Shown: positions 8,738-17,469, numbered from the stretch's first letter. The stretch is 35,894 bases of DNA from an uncultured Merdimonas sp. (GCA_944375725.1 CALWAZ010000147.1:1-35894), one strand, 5' to 3'. Translations and numbers: made by a program. Notes: generated from the sequence alone by a model not told the origin.

Positions 8738-8825
8738 GGCAGGCCTCGAATACCGGCCGGGATGAAACTATAGCGGAAAGCCTCCTTTCATACCATTTCC
8801 GCATCTATCCTTTCGTATCTTTTCC

Positions 8826-8854
8826 TTGACTTTTCCGCTCTCTAATAGTATGAT
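8826..8854 (+). promoter_or_regulatory. Sigma-A promoter of the AbrB/glycosyltransferase pair
   Basis: TTGACT at 8826-8831, a 17-base spacer, TATGAT at 8849-8854. Five of six matches in each box. The -10 lies inside the palindrome at 8848-8863, so repressor binding there would block polymerase. Confidence 0.8.
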
Positions 8855-8881
8855 TAATCATACAAATTATATTTATCATAC
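8848..8881 (+). promoter_or_regulatory. Operator: perfect palindrome plus a third half-site
   Basis: GTATGATTAATCATAC at 8848-8863 is a perfect 16-bp palindrome over the -10 box. The half-site ATCATAC appears again at 8875-8881, 18 bases after its first copy (8857-8863) and just before the ribosome site. The natural candidate ligand is the AbrB/MazE-type protein encoded directly downstream; this is inference. Confidence 0.65.
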
Positions 8882-8895
8882 TTTTGGAGGCGTTT

Positions 8896-9138
8896 ATGAA
8901 ATTCACAGACGGAAAATACGCATGGATGGTCAAAATCGGAGAAAAGGGACAGTTTGTAATCCCAAAAGAAGCCCGGGAAATCTTTGATTTCCAGCCCGGG
9001 ACAGAGATTCTGGTATTGGGAGATGTAAAACGGGGAATTGCCATTCTTCCTATGGAACAGCAGGAGCAGTACATTTCAAAGATATTTGCAGACATAGAAC
9101 AGGCAGATTCTGAACAACAGGGAGGAACAGATGAGTAA
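8896..9138 (+). CDS. AbrB/MazE/SpoVT-family DNA-binding regulator
   Basis: 80 residues from ATG 8896. A TTG at 8884 is in frame but lies in the GGAGG ribosome site (8886-8890), which settles the start. The sequence GEKGQFVIPKEAREIFDFQPG near residues 15-35 is the swapped-hairpin AbrB domain, followed by GTEILVLGDVKRGIAIL and a short acidic Gln-rich tail. Such proteins are dimeric repressors or antitoxins; no toxin gene is adjacent, so a local repressor is more likely. Its stop overlaps the start of the glycosyltransferase by 8 bases, so the two are co-translated. The palindrome over the promoter suggests autoregulation. Confidence 0.88.
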   Translation: MKFTDGKYAWMVKIGEKGQFVIPKEAREIFDFQPGTEILVLGDVKRGIAILPMEQQEQYISKIFADIEQADSEQQGGTDE

Positions 9139-10327
9139 AATCGTATTTTTCTGTATACCAGCTTACGGACATACCAATCCCACCTTAAATGTAGTAAGGG
9201 AGCTCACTGCCCGGGGACATCAGGTATGGTATTATTCTTACGAAACTTTTCGTGAAGGAATCGAAGCCGCCGGAGCAGCATTTATTTCCTGCGACGGATA
9301 TGGCCCGGAACAGAATTTTACATCAGAAGACACTGCCCGCGTGGGCCGGGATCTGACTTTTTCCATACAGATTCTTGTGGACACCACCCTGGCCCTCGAC
9401 GCAAAGGTTTGTTCCGATATGGCCCGCCTGAAACCTGACTGTGTCGTGGCGGATTCCATGGCTGTATGGGGAAAGGCTGCTGCTATGAAGCTGGGCATTC
9501 CCTTCGTGTCTTCCACTACTACTTTTGCATTCAACCGCTATTCATCGAAAATCATGCCCCAGAGTCTTTGGCAGATGCTGAAAATGATTCTGGCCCTTCC
9601 CAAAAGCAATCATCTCATTCGGCGTCTCCGGGACAAAGGCTATCCTGTCAGAAATGTCCTGGATATCCTCCAGAACGACGCTTCCATCCACACCATCGTC
9701 TATACCTCTCCTGAATTTCAGCCCTGCACCGAAACTTTTTCAGACAAGTATACCTTTGTGGGGCCTTCCGTCCGTCCTGCGGCTGAAGAAATTCGAAAAA
9801 CCCGGGATATTCTCATCTATATCTCCATGGGAACCGTAGTCAATGACCTGCTGCCCTTCTACCGGAACTGTATCACCGCTTTCTCGGATATGGAATGCCA
9901 GGTTATTCTGTCTGTCGGCCGCCTGGTCCCGCCGGAAGTTCTGGGAAAGCTGCCGGAACACATATCCGTCTACCAAAGCGTCGATCAGATCGCCGTACTG
10001 GAAAAAGCAGACATATTCCTTTCTCACTGCGGTATGAACAGTGTCAGCGAAAGCCTGTATTTCGGAGTTCCGCTGGTCATGTATCCCCAGACCGCTGAAC
10101 AGCAGGGCGTGGCGGAAAGAGTTTCCCAGCTGGAGGCAGGCCTGAAACTGAAAAAGGCAGACGCAGCTGCCATTTCCGAAGCTGTTCATCAAATATTTTC
10201 CGATCCGAAATATAAACAGAACGCTGGCAGGATTGCTGAAAGTTTTCGGAAGTGTCCCGGCGCCAAAGGAGCCGCAGACAAAATCCTGCAGGTCTGCCGG
10301 ACAGAAGGAAGAGCCGTTTCTTCCTGA
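9131..10327 (+). CDS. MGT-family (YjiC-like) UDP-glycosyltransferase
   Basis: 398 residues, a full-length GT-B glycosyltransferase of family GT1. The N-terminus MSKIVFFCIPAYGHTNPTLNVVREL holds the acceptor-side glycine loop with the catalytic His of the AYGH motif near residue 13. The C-terminal nucleotide-sugar site reads ISMGTVV near 240 and FLSHCGMNSVSESLYFGVPLVMYPQTAEQQGVAERV near 298-333, the UDP-glycosyltransferase signature. Relatives glycosylate macrolides, flavonoids or other small lipophilic acceptors, so detoxification of an antibiotic or plant phenolic is a fair guess. GGAGG is 6 bases before the ATG at 9131. It is expressed with the AbrB-type gene and may be induced through it. 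Confidence 0.9.
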   Translation: MSKIVFFCIPAYGHTNPTLNVVRELTARGHQVWYYSYETFREGIEAAGAAFISCDGYGPEQNFTSEDTARVGRDLTFSIQILVDTTLALDAKVCSDMARLKPDCVVADSMAVWGKAAAMKLGIPFVSSTTTFAFNRYSSKIMPQSLWQMLKMILALPKSNHLIRRLRDKGYPVRNVLDILQNDASIHTIVYTSPEFQPCTETFSDKYTFVGPSVRPAAEEIRKTRDILIYISMGTVVNDLLPFYRNCITAFSDMECQVILSVGRLVPPEVLGKLPEHISVYQSVDQIAVLEKADIFLSHCGMNSVSESLYFGVPLVMYPQTAEQQGVAERVSQLEAGLKLKKADAAAISEAVHQIFSDPKYKQNAGRIAESFRKCPGAKGAADKILQVCRTEGRAVSS

Positions 10328-10354
10328 CTTTTTCCTCCCCATCAGCTTCCATTT

Positions 10355-11176
10355 TCAGCGTTCAGGAGGGCAGGCCTTCAGATACTCAAAGCATCTGATC
10401 AGCTCCGGATAATTGTTATATCCTTCCCGGATATGGAGGGTCCTTTTGCAGACACGCCTGCTCTTTCCTTTTTCAACCACACATTTTATGATGCAGTGTC
10501 TTTTCTTCTTTGTGATTTTTTCAACCTCCAGAATTCTCCAGCAGTTGTTTTTATTCAGCTGCGTGTGCAGGAAGGAATTTCTGTCCAGCAGTTCCTGGCT
10601 CAGCCGGCGGGATCTCTCTCCCGTCTCTATCACCTTCAGGGCAGCGGCGGAGCCGAGAAAATCGTTTACGGCTTGAGCCGCCCCTGTCATTTCGTTCTGA
10701 ATAAAGATCCGGTACAAATCTCCATCATAGAGCACATAAGACACCATATTTCCGCCATAATTGAATTGATTCGCAAAGAGATACACCATTGCCGCTATGA
10801 TTATCAGCATAGCCAGCAGAAACCCGATCGAGTTTCCAAAGACAGAGTCCCAGATCATGCCTCCTGCCAGAGCCAGGGCGGCCGGTACCATAATAATCAG
10901 GCAGCCATATTTCATCATTTTGCCGGAACCATTCTCATCATTAAATACCGCGCGGGTAAAATGAATCCCATACTCTGCCAGCTTTTCAGCCTTATGAATC
11001 TCCTCCAGCAGCAGTTCTCCTTCCCGGAATGCCTGCTCTTCTGTCAGAAACCATCTGCAGCCGAATTTCAGCTTTCTTCCGTTTTCATCCAGAATCAGGG
11101 CCCGGTAATGCTCATTTTGATACTCTTTTATGTATTTGCTTTCTGTTGAAATTATGTATTTCTTTTCCTGTGGCAT
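10355..11176 (-). CDS. Hypothetical membrane protein with two central TM segments
   Basis: 273 residues; I do not recognise the family. A soluble N-terminal part (about 1-87) is charged and begins KKYIISTESKYIKEYQ. Two hydrophobic stretches at about 90-110 and 114-132 are separated by a short DSVFGN turn, so a helical hairpin is likely. The C-terminal half (about 140-273) is soluble, rich in Lys/Arg and ends PELIRCFEYLKACPPER; it starts with YVLYDGDLYRIFI, resembling domains that read a small beta-sheet. AGGAG lies 9 bases before the ATG. The gene converges on the glycosyltransferase with a 27-base gap and diverges from the DUF2798 gene. No function can be assigned. Confidence 0.7.
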   Translation of the reverse strand: MPQEKKYIISTESKYIKEYQNEHYRALILDENGRKLKFGCRWFLTEEQAFREGELLLEEIHKAEKLAEYGIHFTRAVFNDENGSGKMMKYGCLIIMVPAALALAGGMIWDSVFGNSIGFLLAMLIIIAAMVYLFANQFNYGGNMVSYVLYDGDLYRIFIQNEMTGAAQAVNDFLGSAAALKVIETGERSRRLSQELLDRNSFLHTQLNKNNCWRILEVEKITKKKRHCIIKCVVEKGKSRRVCKRTLHIREGYNNYPELIRCFEYLKACPPER

Positions 11177-11320
11177 ATCGCACCTCTCCTTCTCTGATAT
11201 TTTCCGTCGTCTTTGCCTTTGCAGACCGTTCTAATCCTGCATCGCATCATACAGAGTGCCTGAAAATTTTCTCCTGGCTTTTTTTCTACAGGGTAAATAT
11301 GATGAAAATGAAAAAAACAC

Positions 11321-11350
11321 TTACGAAGTCTGCCCGTTCCCGTATATAAT
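11321..11350 (+). promoter_or_regulatory. Possible promoter of the DUF2798 gene
   Basis: A perfect TATAAT at 11345-11350 with a weak -35 TTACGA at 11321-11326, spacer 18. It lies in the 240-base gap between two divergent genes; the rest of that gap (11177-11320) shows nothing else I can name. Confidence 0.5.
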
Positions 11351-11416
11351 ATCATCTGCTGCAAAAATTTGAAATTCATTTTACTATTTTTACTATTAAC
11401 AGCAGGAGGTTTTAAA

Positions 11417-11899
11417 ATGCCGCAGAATAAAAGAGAAAGTTTGATTTACAGTGTTATGATGTGTTTTCTGATGGTCCTGTGGATGAGTATGTACAATGTC
11501 ACACTTCATCTGGGACATTTTGGTTTTGATACGGTCCAGGAGGGATGGCTTGGTTTCCCCATTGCTTTTCTTTACGCGTTCCTGTTTGACTGGTTTCTGG
11601 TCTCCGGCATCGCCAAGAAATTTGCCTTCCGTTTCCTCGTGACACCGGAAAGCAGCACGCTTAAAAAGGTCATTGCCATCTCATCCTGTATGGTAATTCC
11701 CATGGTAATCGTCATGTCTCTGTATGGAGGACTGGAGGCCTGTGTAAAATCCGGCGCCTGGAACCTGCTTCCTGTGATCTGGCTGACCAATATTCCGAAA
11801 AACCTGATCATGGCGCTTCCCTTTCAGCTGATCATTGCAGGACCGGTGATTCGGAAAGTATTCCGCAGCGCATTCCCGGAAGGAAAGGTTCTGGCGTAA
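11417..11899 (+). CDS. DUF2798 integral membrane protein
   Basis: 160 residues from ATG 11417, chosen because AGGAGG ends 7 bases upstream (11404-11409); an upstream in-frame ATG at 11369 has no such site. Four transmembrane helices are visible, arranged as two similar halves: SVMMCFLMVLWMSMYNVTL and the helix around FPIAFLYAFLFDWFLV, then ISSCMVIPMVIVMSLYGGL and WLTNIPKNLIMALPFQLIIAG. The repeated MMCFLM/SCMVIP-MVxxMSxYN pattern is that of DUF2798 proteins. These small inner-membrane proteins have no proven function. Diverges from the 273-residue membrane protein. Confidence 0.82.
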   Translation: MPQNKRESLIYSVMMCFLMVLWMSMYNVTLHLGHFGFDTVQEGWLGFPIAFLYAFLFDWFLVSGIAKKFAFRFLVTPESSTLKKVIAISSCMVIPMVIVMSLYGGLEACVKSGAWNLLPVIWLTNIPKNLIMALPFQLIIAGPVIRKVFRSAFPEGKVLA

Positions 11900-11971
11900 A
11901 GCCTCCGGCATGGGGCTTCTGCCTGCAAACACTTACGATTGCAATTTCCGTATCGGGATTCCGGCCGCGGT

Positions 11972-12475
11972 TCATTTCAGAATATCAATATCCAGCACGC
12001 AGTCCACAGAAATCTGCGTGCCGTCTTCCAGAATGATCCGCTGGCTGCTGGAATCTATCTTCCGGATTTTCCCGGTCATTTCCCTGTAAGACCCGCCGGA
12101 CTTTCTTTGGTCCGGCACAAAATATGTGATTCGAAGCCGCGGCTTTCCATCCGGAAAACCGCAGGCTATCTGAAGCTTATAATCCAGCTCTGCCCGCTCC
12201 TCTTCCGAAAGATCGGGCTTTTGTTCCGTCAGCCGGGCCTTTTCCCTGACTGCGTCCCCATATCCGGTCAGAGCCGCAAAGGGAGAAAACTGCGCGGCCC
12301 GATCCCTCATGGACATCTGCGGATGCCGGGAGGATACGTGATGGGGCAGAGCAAGCATATCCTCATAATCCGAAGCTGTGTTCCGTCTGATATCCCCGGT
12401 ATTTCCCTTTCTCTTCTGCGCTGTTGTCCGTTCTGCGTCCATATCTCTGTACCTGTTCCTTTTCCCCTGAATCAT
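11972..12475 (-). CDS. YolD-like protein, partner of the Y-family polymerase
   Basis: 167 residues. The central segment MSMRDRAAQFSPFAALTGY followed by a helical EKARLTEQKPDLSEEER stretch is characteristic of YolD-like proteins, which occur next to UvrX/DinB-type polymerases in Firmicutes. The C-terminal part ends with a small beta-rich module (GKIRKIDSSSQRIILEDG), as in YolD domains. The N-terminal 45 residues are charged and probably unstructured. It starts 20 bases after the polymerase stop, so it belongs to the same SOS-controlled transcript. Its biochemical role is not established; modulation of the polymerase is the usual proposal. Confidence 0.8.
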   Translation of the reverse strand: MIQGKRNRYRDMDAERTTAQKRKGNTGDIRRNTASDYEDMLALPHHVSSRHPQMSMRDRAAQFSPFAALTGYGDAVREKARLTEQKPDLSEEERAELDYKLQIACGFPDGKPRLRITYFVPDQRKSGGSYREMTGKIRKIDSSSQRIILEDGTQISVDCVLDIDILK

Positions 12476-12495
12476 TCCCGTTTTTTCCTGCTGCC

Positions 12496-14025
12496 TCAGG
12501 CGCGGTGGCCTCCTATCTGATTGTTCCGGTTCCTTGCCGTAGCCCCTTCTTCCAGATTCATGCCCTTCAGAATCGCGTTCTTTCCGAATTTCTTTTTGAT
12601 ATCCAGCATGGCCTGCTGCAGCTTTTTCTCCCGTGCAAGCTCCGCCTTCTCCTCTTCTTTCTGTTTCTGAAGAGCTGCGTAATCCGTAAACAGGTCCAGC
12701 TGCTCATATCCCGATTCCATCTTTTCTTCCGCTTCCTTTTCCGGAAGCACATGATTGGCCGACATGCTCAGCCGCCGCACCAGAAGCTCTTTATCCACGA
12801 TACGCTCGAAAAGCTCTGTCACTGCCTCCGTGATCTGGCGGGCAGAGGAAGTATACTGTTTCAGATTCACTGTACCGTGGGCGTGCTTCGGCACGGCCCG
12901 CCCATACCGGTCAGTCTTAATCTCTCCCTTATATTTTCTGCGCAAAACTGGGTCTTTCAGGTTATCGATGTCATATCCCACTGTCAGAACAATCTGATTG
13001 GTCTCCAGACCTTTGTCTACCAGATCAAGGGCAAGCATGTCTGCCATCTCCCGCGCTACCAGCCCGGCCTTTTCAAAGGTGTAGGGACACTGGAGCACCT
13101 GCCCGGAAATAATACTGCTGCTCTCAGGCTTATAAGCCTTGATATCCGCTATGGTACAGGGCTCCCAGCCCCAGGCATGATCAATCAGAAGCTCAGCGCC
13201 CACCCCAAACATATCATACAGCAAATCTTCATTGTAATAATCTCCAGGCTTTCCCAGAGAACAGCGGGCAATATCTCCCATGGTGTACAGCCCCTGTTCC
13301 TCCAGTTTTTTCGCGTATCCCGGCCCCACCCGCCAGAAATCTGTCAGCGGCCGGTGGCTCCAGAGAAGCCGGCGGTAAGATATCTCATCCAGCTCGGCGA
13401 TCCGCACGCCGTTCTCATCCGCCGGCACATGCTTTGCCTCTATATCCATGGCTGTCTTGCAGATATAGAGATTCGGGCCGATGCCTGCCGCCGCCGTAAT
13501 GCCAGTCGTGGCAAGCACATCCAGAATCATTTTCATGGCCAGCTCCCGGGCGGTCATCCTGTATGCCTTCAGATATGCGGTAGCATCCATAAATACCTCA
13601 TCAATGGAATAGACGTGCATATCCTCCGGCGCAATATATTTCAGATACACCTCATAGATCTGCGCGCTGATCTCCATATAGCGCGCCATCCGGGGCGGCG
13701 CCGCCACATAATCTACCGCAAGTGCAGGATTTTCCTCCAGCTCCATACTCTGGCAGGAGGAACCCTTCAGCACGCCGCCCGGCGCCTTCTGTCTCCGCGC
13801 CGCATTGACCTCCCGGACCTTCTGCACCACCTCAAAAAGCCGGGCCCGTCCGGAAATGCCGTAAGCCTTGAGCGCAGGAGAAACAGCCAGACAGATGGTC
13901 TTCTCCGTTCTGCTCTTATCAGCCACCACCAGATTTGCAGTCATGGGGTCCAGCCCCCGCTCCATGCACTCTACGGAGGCATAAAAGGATTTTAAATCAA
14001 TGGCTATATACGTCCTGTCAGACAT
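12496..14025 (-). CDS. Y-family translesion DNA polymerase (UvrX/UmuC-like)
   Basis: 509 residues from the start MSDRTYIAIDLKSFYASVE, preceded by GGAGG with 9 bases spacing; an in-frame ATG at 14055 lies inside the LexA-like box and is unlikely. The catalytic first Asp (D10) in AIDLKSFYASVE, the second acidic pair in YSIDEVFMD near residue 140, and the GIGPNLYICKTAMDIEAK segment (near 175) are all intact, so the polymerase should be active. A palm/fingers core is followed by the helix-hairpin-helix region WRVGPGYAKKLEEQGLYTMGDIA and a little-finger domain. It copies damaged templates. Immediately upstream is a 13-of-14 match to the Gram-positive LexA box (14053-14066). Confidence 0.92.
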   Translation of the reverse strand: MSDRTYIAIDLKSFYASVECMERGLDPMTANLVVADKSRTEKTICLAVSPALKAYGISGRARLFEVVQKVREVNAARRQKAPGGVLKGSSCQSMELEENPALAVDYVAAPPRMARYMEISAQIYEVYLKYIAPEDMHVYSIDEVFMDATAYLKAYRMTARELAMKMILDVLATTGITAAAGIGPNLYICKTAMDIEAKHVPADENGVRIAELDEISYRRLLWSHRPLTDFWRVGPGYAKKLEEQGLYTMGDIARCSLGKPGDYYNEDLLYDMFGVGAELLIDHAWGWEPCTIADIKAYKPESSSIISGQVLQCPYTFEKAGLVAREMADMLALDLVDKGLETNQIVLTVGYDIDNLKDPVLRRKYKGEIKTDRYGRAVPKHAHGTVNLKQYTSSARQITEAVTELFERIVDKELLVRRLSMSANHVLPEKEAEEKMESGYEQLDLFTDYAALQKQKEEEKAELAREKKLQQAMLDIKKKFGKNAILKGMNLEEGATARNRNNQIGGHRA

Positions 14026-14052
14026 GGACTTCTCCCTCCGCGCCAGAATTTT

Positions 14053-14066
14053 CAAACATACGTTCG
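14053..14066 (-). promoter_or_regulatory. LexA (SOS) box of the Y-family polymerase
   Basis: On the minus strand CGAACGTATGTTTG, matching CGAACRNRYGTTYC at 13 of 14 positions. It lies 11 bases after a TATAAT -10 element (minus strand, 14082-14077) and about 28 bases before the ATG, so LexA would sit on the start of transcription. The -35 is weak. Confidence 0.78.
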
Positions 14067-14121
14067 ATTTATTTGAATTATATCACATCCGGCAGGAAAA
14101 GAACAGTCCTGCAGAACTTTT

Positions 14122-14464
14122 CTATCTTTTTATCTCTTTCCCCGCTTCATTGATTTTCCGCAGATAAATCTGCGCCTGTTCCGGCTGCCGGAAAATATAT
14201 TCCTCAATCGTCTTGGGAGCTTCCCTGCAGTAATGATCCTGATTTCTGTTTTTAAATGTGCGCCCGCACTTCGGGCATATCCACAGTTCCCTTGACTGTG
14301 GGACGGCAGGCCGCACAAAGCTTTCCTCTTCCACTCTGACTATAACGGACACCCGGTCCCCGTCCAAACTCTTTTCTCAAATCAAAGGGGAAGCGCACAT
14401 AAGCTCCGCCCTTATCTGGCACCGGCTCTATCACCGCCTCAAATTCATAAATCCGTTCGCCCAT
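14122..14464 (-). pseudogene. Decayed DUF1905 / zinc-ribbon-DUF1801 gene
   Basis: Two reading frames carry pieces of known families. From ATG 14464 (GGAGG 9 bases upstream) the frame reads MGERIYEFEAVIEPVPDKGG and FPFDLRKEFGRG, the start of a DUF1905 beta-barrel protein, then turns to nonsense. In the next frame, from about 14372, comes GDRVSVIVRVEEES, the end of DUF1905, then WICPKCGRTFKNRNQDHYC, a zinc ribbon, and APKTIEEYIFRQPEQAQIYL, the start of a DUF1801 domain, which stops early at EIKR. The middle of DUF1905 is missing, with a frame shift at the junction, and DUF1801 lacks its later two thirds. I read it as an eroded gene, not an expressed pair. Confidence 0.72.
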
Positions 14465-14486
14465 TTCTTTCAGCCTCCGGTTCCTG

Positions 14487-14837
14487 TTATTTCCGCAGAA
14501 TTTTCTCCATGGCTTTCCCTTTTGCAAGCTCGTCAACCAGCTTATCCAGATAACGGATATCCTGCATCAGCGGCTCCTCGATCTCCTCCACGCGGACGCC
14601 GCAGATCACACCCTTGATCAGCTTCCGGTCCGGGTTCATGCCTGGCGCCTGCCGGAAAAAATCTCCATAGCTGATATCCGATCCTGCGGCCCGTTCAATC
14701 TCCTCCGGCGAATACCCGGTCAGCCAGGTGATAAGCTGATTGACCTCTTCGGCAGTTCTTCCCTTTTTTACCGCTTTGTTCACCAAAAGAGGATATGTCT
14801 TTGCAAAGCTCATATTGTATACTTTTTCGTATGCCAT
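14487..14837 (-). CDS. DUF2200 protein
   Basis: 116 residues, the normal length of DUF2200. Recognisable segments are [20 protein letters not shown], the tail-side LITWLTGY, and [32 protein letters not shown], all typical of the family. No enzymatic activity is known. The ATG is 16 bases after the stop of the UvrA-like gene and behind an AGGAG site, so it probably shares that SOS-controlled transcript, followed by the decayed DUF1905/DUF1801 remnant 22 bases later. Confidence 0.85.
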   Translation of the reverse strand: MAYEKVYNMSFAKTYPLLVNKAVKKGRTAEEVNQLITWLTGYSPEEIERAAGSDISYGDFFRQAPGMNPDRKLIKGVICGVRVEEIEEPLMQDIRYLDKLVDELAKGKAMEKILRK

Positions 14838-14853
14838 CTTCTTTCTCCTGTTC

Positions 14854-17340
14854 CTACAGAAACTTCCCTGTCACGCTCTCCGGGGTGTTCCGAATCTCCT
14901 CCGGCGTCCCTGCCGCTACGATTCGTCCGCCCTCGTCGCCGCCGCCCGGGCCCATGTCAATGATATAATCCGCGTTTCGAATTACGTCCAGATCGTGTTC
15001 GATGACAATGACTGTGGCCCCGTTCTCGATCAGTGTCCGGAACACGCCAAGCAGTGTCTGCACATCCAGCGGATGAAGGCCGATCGTAGGCTCGTCAAAG
15101 ACAAATACGGAATCTGACTGAAGTCTTCCCATCTCGCTTGCCAGCTTCAGCCGCTGGGCCTCACCGCCGGACAGGCTTGGCGTCTCCTCCCCCAGAGTCA
15201 GATATCCCAGGCCCAGGCTCTGCAGCACCTGAAGCCTCTGATGCACCAGCTTCATGTCCGCGCAGGCCGGAAGAGCCGTGTTGATATCCATGGCCATAAG
15301 CTCCGGAAGGGAATATTCCTCGCCCGCCTTATTCCGATATTTTACCCTTTCCGCGTCCTTTCCATAACGGGAACCCCGGCACTGGGGACAGGGAATATCC
15401 ACATCCGGCAGAAACTGCACATCCAGGCTGATGACGCCTGTGCCGTCGCACACCGGGCAGCGCAGCTTTCCCGTATTATAGGAGAAATCTCCCGCCTTAT
15501 ATCCAAGTTCCTTTGCCTTCGGCGTCCTGGCAAAAATCTTGCGCAGCTCGTCGTGAACGTTTGCATAGGTGGCTACTGTGGAACGGACATTGATGCCGAT
15601 GGGGGTAGCGTCGATAAGCTTCACCCGCTCGATACCCTCCGCTTCCACTGCCTTCACATGCTCCGGCTGCTTCGTCCCGGCGACAGCTGCTTCCAGCCCG
15701 GGCACCAGGCTTTCCAGAATCAGCGTCGTCTTCCCGGAACCCGACACGCCTGTAATGACTGTCAGCCTCCCTTTTGGAATCTCCACCTCCAGCGGATGCA
15801 CCGTATGGATTGCCCCTGTGGAAAGACGAATGCTTCCTTCTGCAAAAATTTCCTTTCCGGCCGGATGGCTTCCCGCATCCACTTCCGCTTTTCCGCCCAG
15901 GAAGGGGCCAATCAGGGAATTTGGATTTCCGGCCAGATCGGAGACCGTTCCCTCTGCAATCACCTGTCCGCCTTCCGCTCCGGCCTTTGGTCCCATCTCA
16001 ATCAGCCAGTCCGCCTGAGACAGAATCTGCGTGTCGTGATCTACCAGAAGGACTGAATTCCCATCCGCCTCCAGATCGTGCATGACACGGACGAGCCCCA
16101 CAATATTGGAGGGGTGCAGGCCGATGGAGGGCTCGTCCAGCACATACAGAACGCCTGTAGTGCGGTTCCGCACCGCCCGGGCCAGCTGCATTCTCTGACG
16201 CTCCCCGGTGGAAAGAGTAGAAGCCGCCCGGTCAAGAGCCAGGTAGCCAAGGCCCAGCTCCATCAGCCGTTTCGCCACTGTCTGAAAGGATTCGCAAATA
16301 CTCTCCGCCATGGGACGCATTTTCTCCGGCAGAGAAGCCGGCACGCCGTCCACCCACTCCACAAGCCGGGTCAGCGTCATCCGGCATGCCTCATCCAGCG
16401 TGATTCCCCGGAGCTTTGGATATCTGGCCGCCTCTGACAGGCGGCTGCCGCCGCAGTCCGGGCAGATATCTTCTTTCAGGAATTTTTCCACCCGCTTCAT
16501 GCCCTTTTCGTCCTTTACCTTGGAAAGAGCGTTTTCCACCGTATAGACCGCGTTGAAATAAGTAAAATCCAGTTCTGTCGCCTGGTTTGTGTTCTTGGAA
16601 TGATAGAGAATATGTTTCTTTTCCGCAGGACCATTGAATACAATATCCCGTTCCTTTTCCGTCAGCTCCCGAAAGGGCACGTCTGTCCGGACTCCCATCT
16701 CCCGGCACACATCTACCATCAGAGACCACATAAGGGAGTTCCAGGGCGCTACCGCTCCCTCCTCAATGGTCAGAGACTCATCCGGAACCAGCGTATCTCT
16801 GTCCACGGTTCTTACGATTCCCGTACCGCCGCAGGTACGGCAGGCTCCCTGGCTGTTAAAGGCCAGCTCCTCCGCCGAGGGCGCGTAAAAATGCGCGCCG
16901 CATTCAGGACACACCAGCTCCTGGCCCGCCGCCACCGCAAGAGACGGATCCAGATAATGCCCGTTGGGGCAGCGGTGCTCTGCCAGTCTGGAATACATAA
17001 GCCGCAGGCTGTTCAGAAGCTCCGTTCCGGTTCCAAAGGTACTGCGGATTCCGGGCACGCCCGGCCTCTGATGCAGGGCCAGAGCCGCCGGCACATACAG
17101 CACCTCATCCACATCCGCCTTTGCCGCCTGGGTCATCCTTCGTCTTGTATAAGTGGAAAGCGCCTCCAGATACCGCCTGGACCCTTCCGCGTACAGGACG
17201 CCCAAAGCCAGGGATGACTTGCCTGAGCCTGACACCCCGGCCACTCCCACGATCTTATTCAGAGGAATCTCTACATTTACATTTTTCAGATTGTGAACCC
17301 GCGCTCCGCGGATTTTGATTCTGTCGATCATTTCTTTCAC
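14854..17340 (-). CDS. UvrA paralogue without UvrB-binding domain (UvrA2/DrrC type)
   Basis: 828 residues against about 940 for UvrA. Two ABC modules are complete: P-loop [10 protein letters not shown] near residue 35 with signature [12 protein letters not shown], and P-loop [10 protein letters not shown] in the second half with signature [12 protein letters not shown]. Zinc-binding pairs are present (CPECG, CRTCGG near 144-171; CPVCDGTG and CPQCRG in the second half). The stretch from CPNGH (residue 124) to [11 protein letters not shown] (160) is only about 35 residues, where canonical UvrA has the roughly 100-residue UvrB-binding domain. So it binds DNA but probably does not deliver UvrB; family members act in tolerance of DNA-intercalating drugs or damage. 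A second ATG three codons in is an alternative start. Confidence 0.88.
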   Translation of the reverse strand: MKEMIDRIKIRGARVHNLKNVNVEIPLNKIVGVAGVSGSGKSSLALGVLYAEGSRRYLEALSTYTRRRMTQAAKADVDEVLYVPAALALHQRPGVPGIRSTFGTGTELLNSLRLMYSRLAEHRCPNGHYLDPSLAVAAGQELVCPECGAHFYAPSAEELAFNSQGACRTCGGTGIVRTVDRDTLVPDESLTIEEGAVAPWNSLMWSLMVDVCREMGVRTDVPFRELTEKERDIVFNGPAEKKHILYHSKNTNQATELDFTYFNAVYTVENALSKVKDEKGMKRVEKFLKEDICPDCGGSRLSEAARYPKLRGITLDEACRMTLTRLVEWVDGVPASLPEKMRPMAESICESFQTVAKRLMELGLGYLALDRAASTLSTGERQRMQLARAVRNRTTGVLYVLDEPSIGLHPSNIVGLVRVMHDLEADGNSVLLVDHDTQILSQADWLIEMGPKAGAEGGQVIAEGTVSDLAGNPNSLIGPFLGGKAEVDAGSHPAGKEIFAEGSIRLSTGAIHTVHPLEVEIPKGRLTVITGVSGSGKTTLILESLVPGLEAAVAGTKQPEHVKAVEAEGIERVKLIDATPIGINVRSTVATYANVHDELRKIFARTPKAKELGYKAGDFSYNTGKLRCPVCDGTGVISLDVQFLPDVDIPCPQCRGSRYGKDAERVKYRNKAGEEYSLPELMAMDINTALPACADMKLVHQRLQVLQSLGLGYLTLGEETPSLSGGEAQRLKLASEMGRLQSDSVFVFDEPTIGLHPLDVQTLLGVFRTLIENGATVIVIEHDLDVIRNADYIIDMGPGGGDEGGRIVAAGTPEEIRNTPESVTGKFL

Positions 17341-17380
17341 CTGTTATCATTTGAATATCCATTTCTTTCTCTACCAGTCA

Positions 17381-17409
17381 AGTATATCAGGAAAGGAACG
17401 CAAGTTCAA
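17381..17409 (-). promoter_or_regulatory. Promoter of the UvrA-like gene with LexA-like box
   Basis: On the minus strand TTGAAC (17409-17404), 17 bases, TATACT (17386-17381). The -35 overlaps TGAACTTGCGTTCC (17408-17395), which has the full GAAC-N4-GTTC core of the Gram-positive LexA box and matches the 14-base consensus at 12 positions. LexA binding there would cover the -35. Confidence 0.75.
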
Positions 17410-17436
17410 ATTCGTTTGCAGAAAATTCCGCAGACA

Positions 17437-17465
17437 TTGACAGGTTTTTCAAAATATGCGATAAT
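17437..17465 (+). promoter_or_regulatory. Promoter of the HigBA locus
   Basis: TTGACA at 17437-17442, 17-base spacer, GATAAT at 17460-17465. It is divergent from, and about 28 bases away from, the UvrA-like promoter. Confidence 0.85.
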
Positions 17466-17469
17466 ATAA

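Noticed and set aside
12424-13995. A 523-codon open frame on the plus strand
   Set aside because: It is antisense to the intact Y-family polymerase, has no family motifs and is rich in His, Arg and Pro, as expected of a shadow frame.
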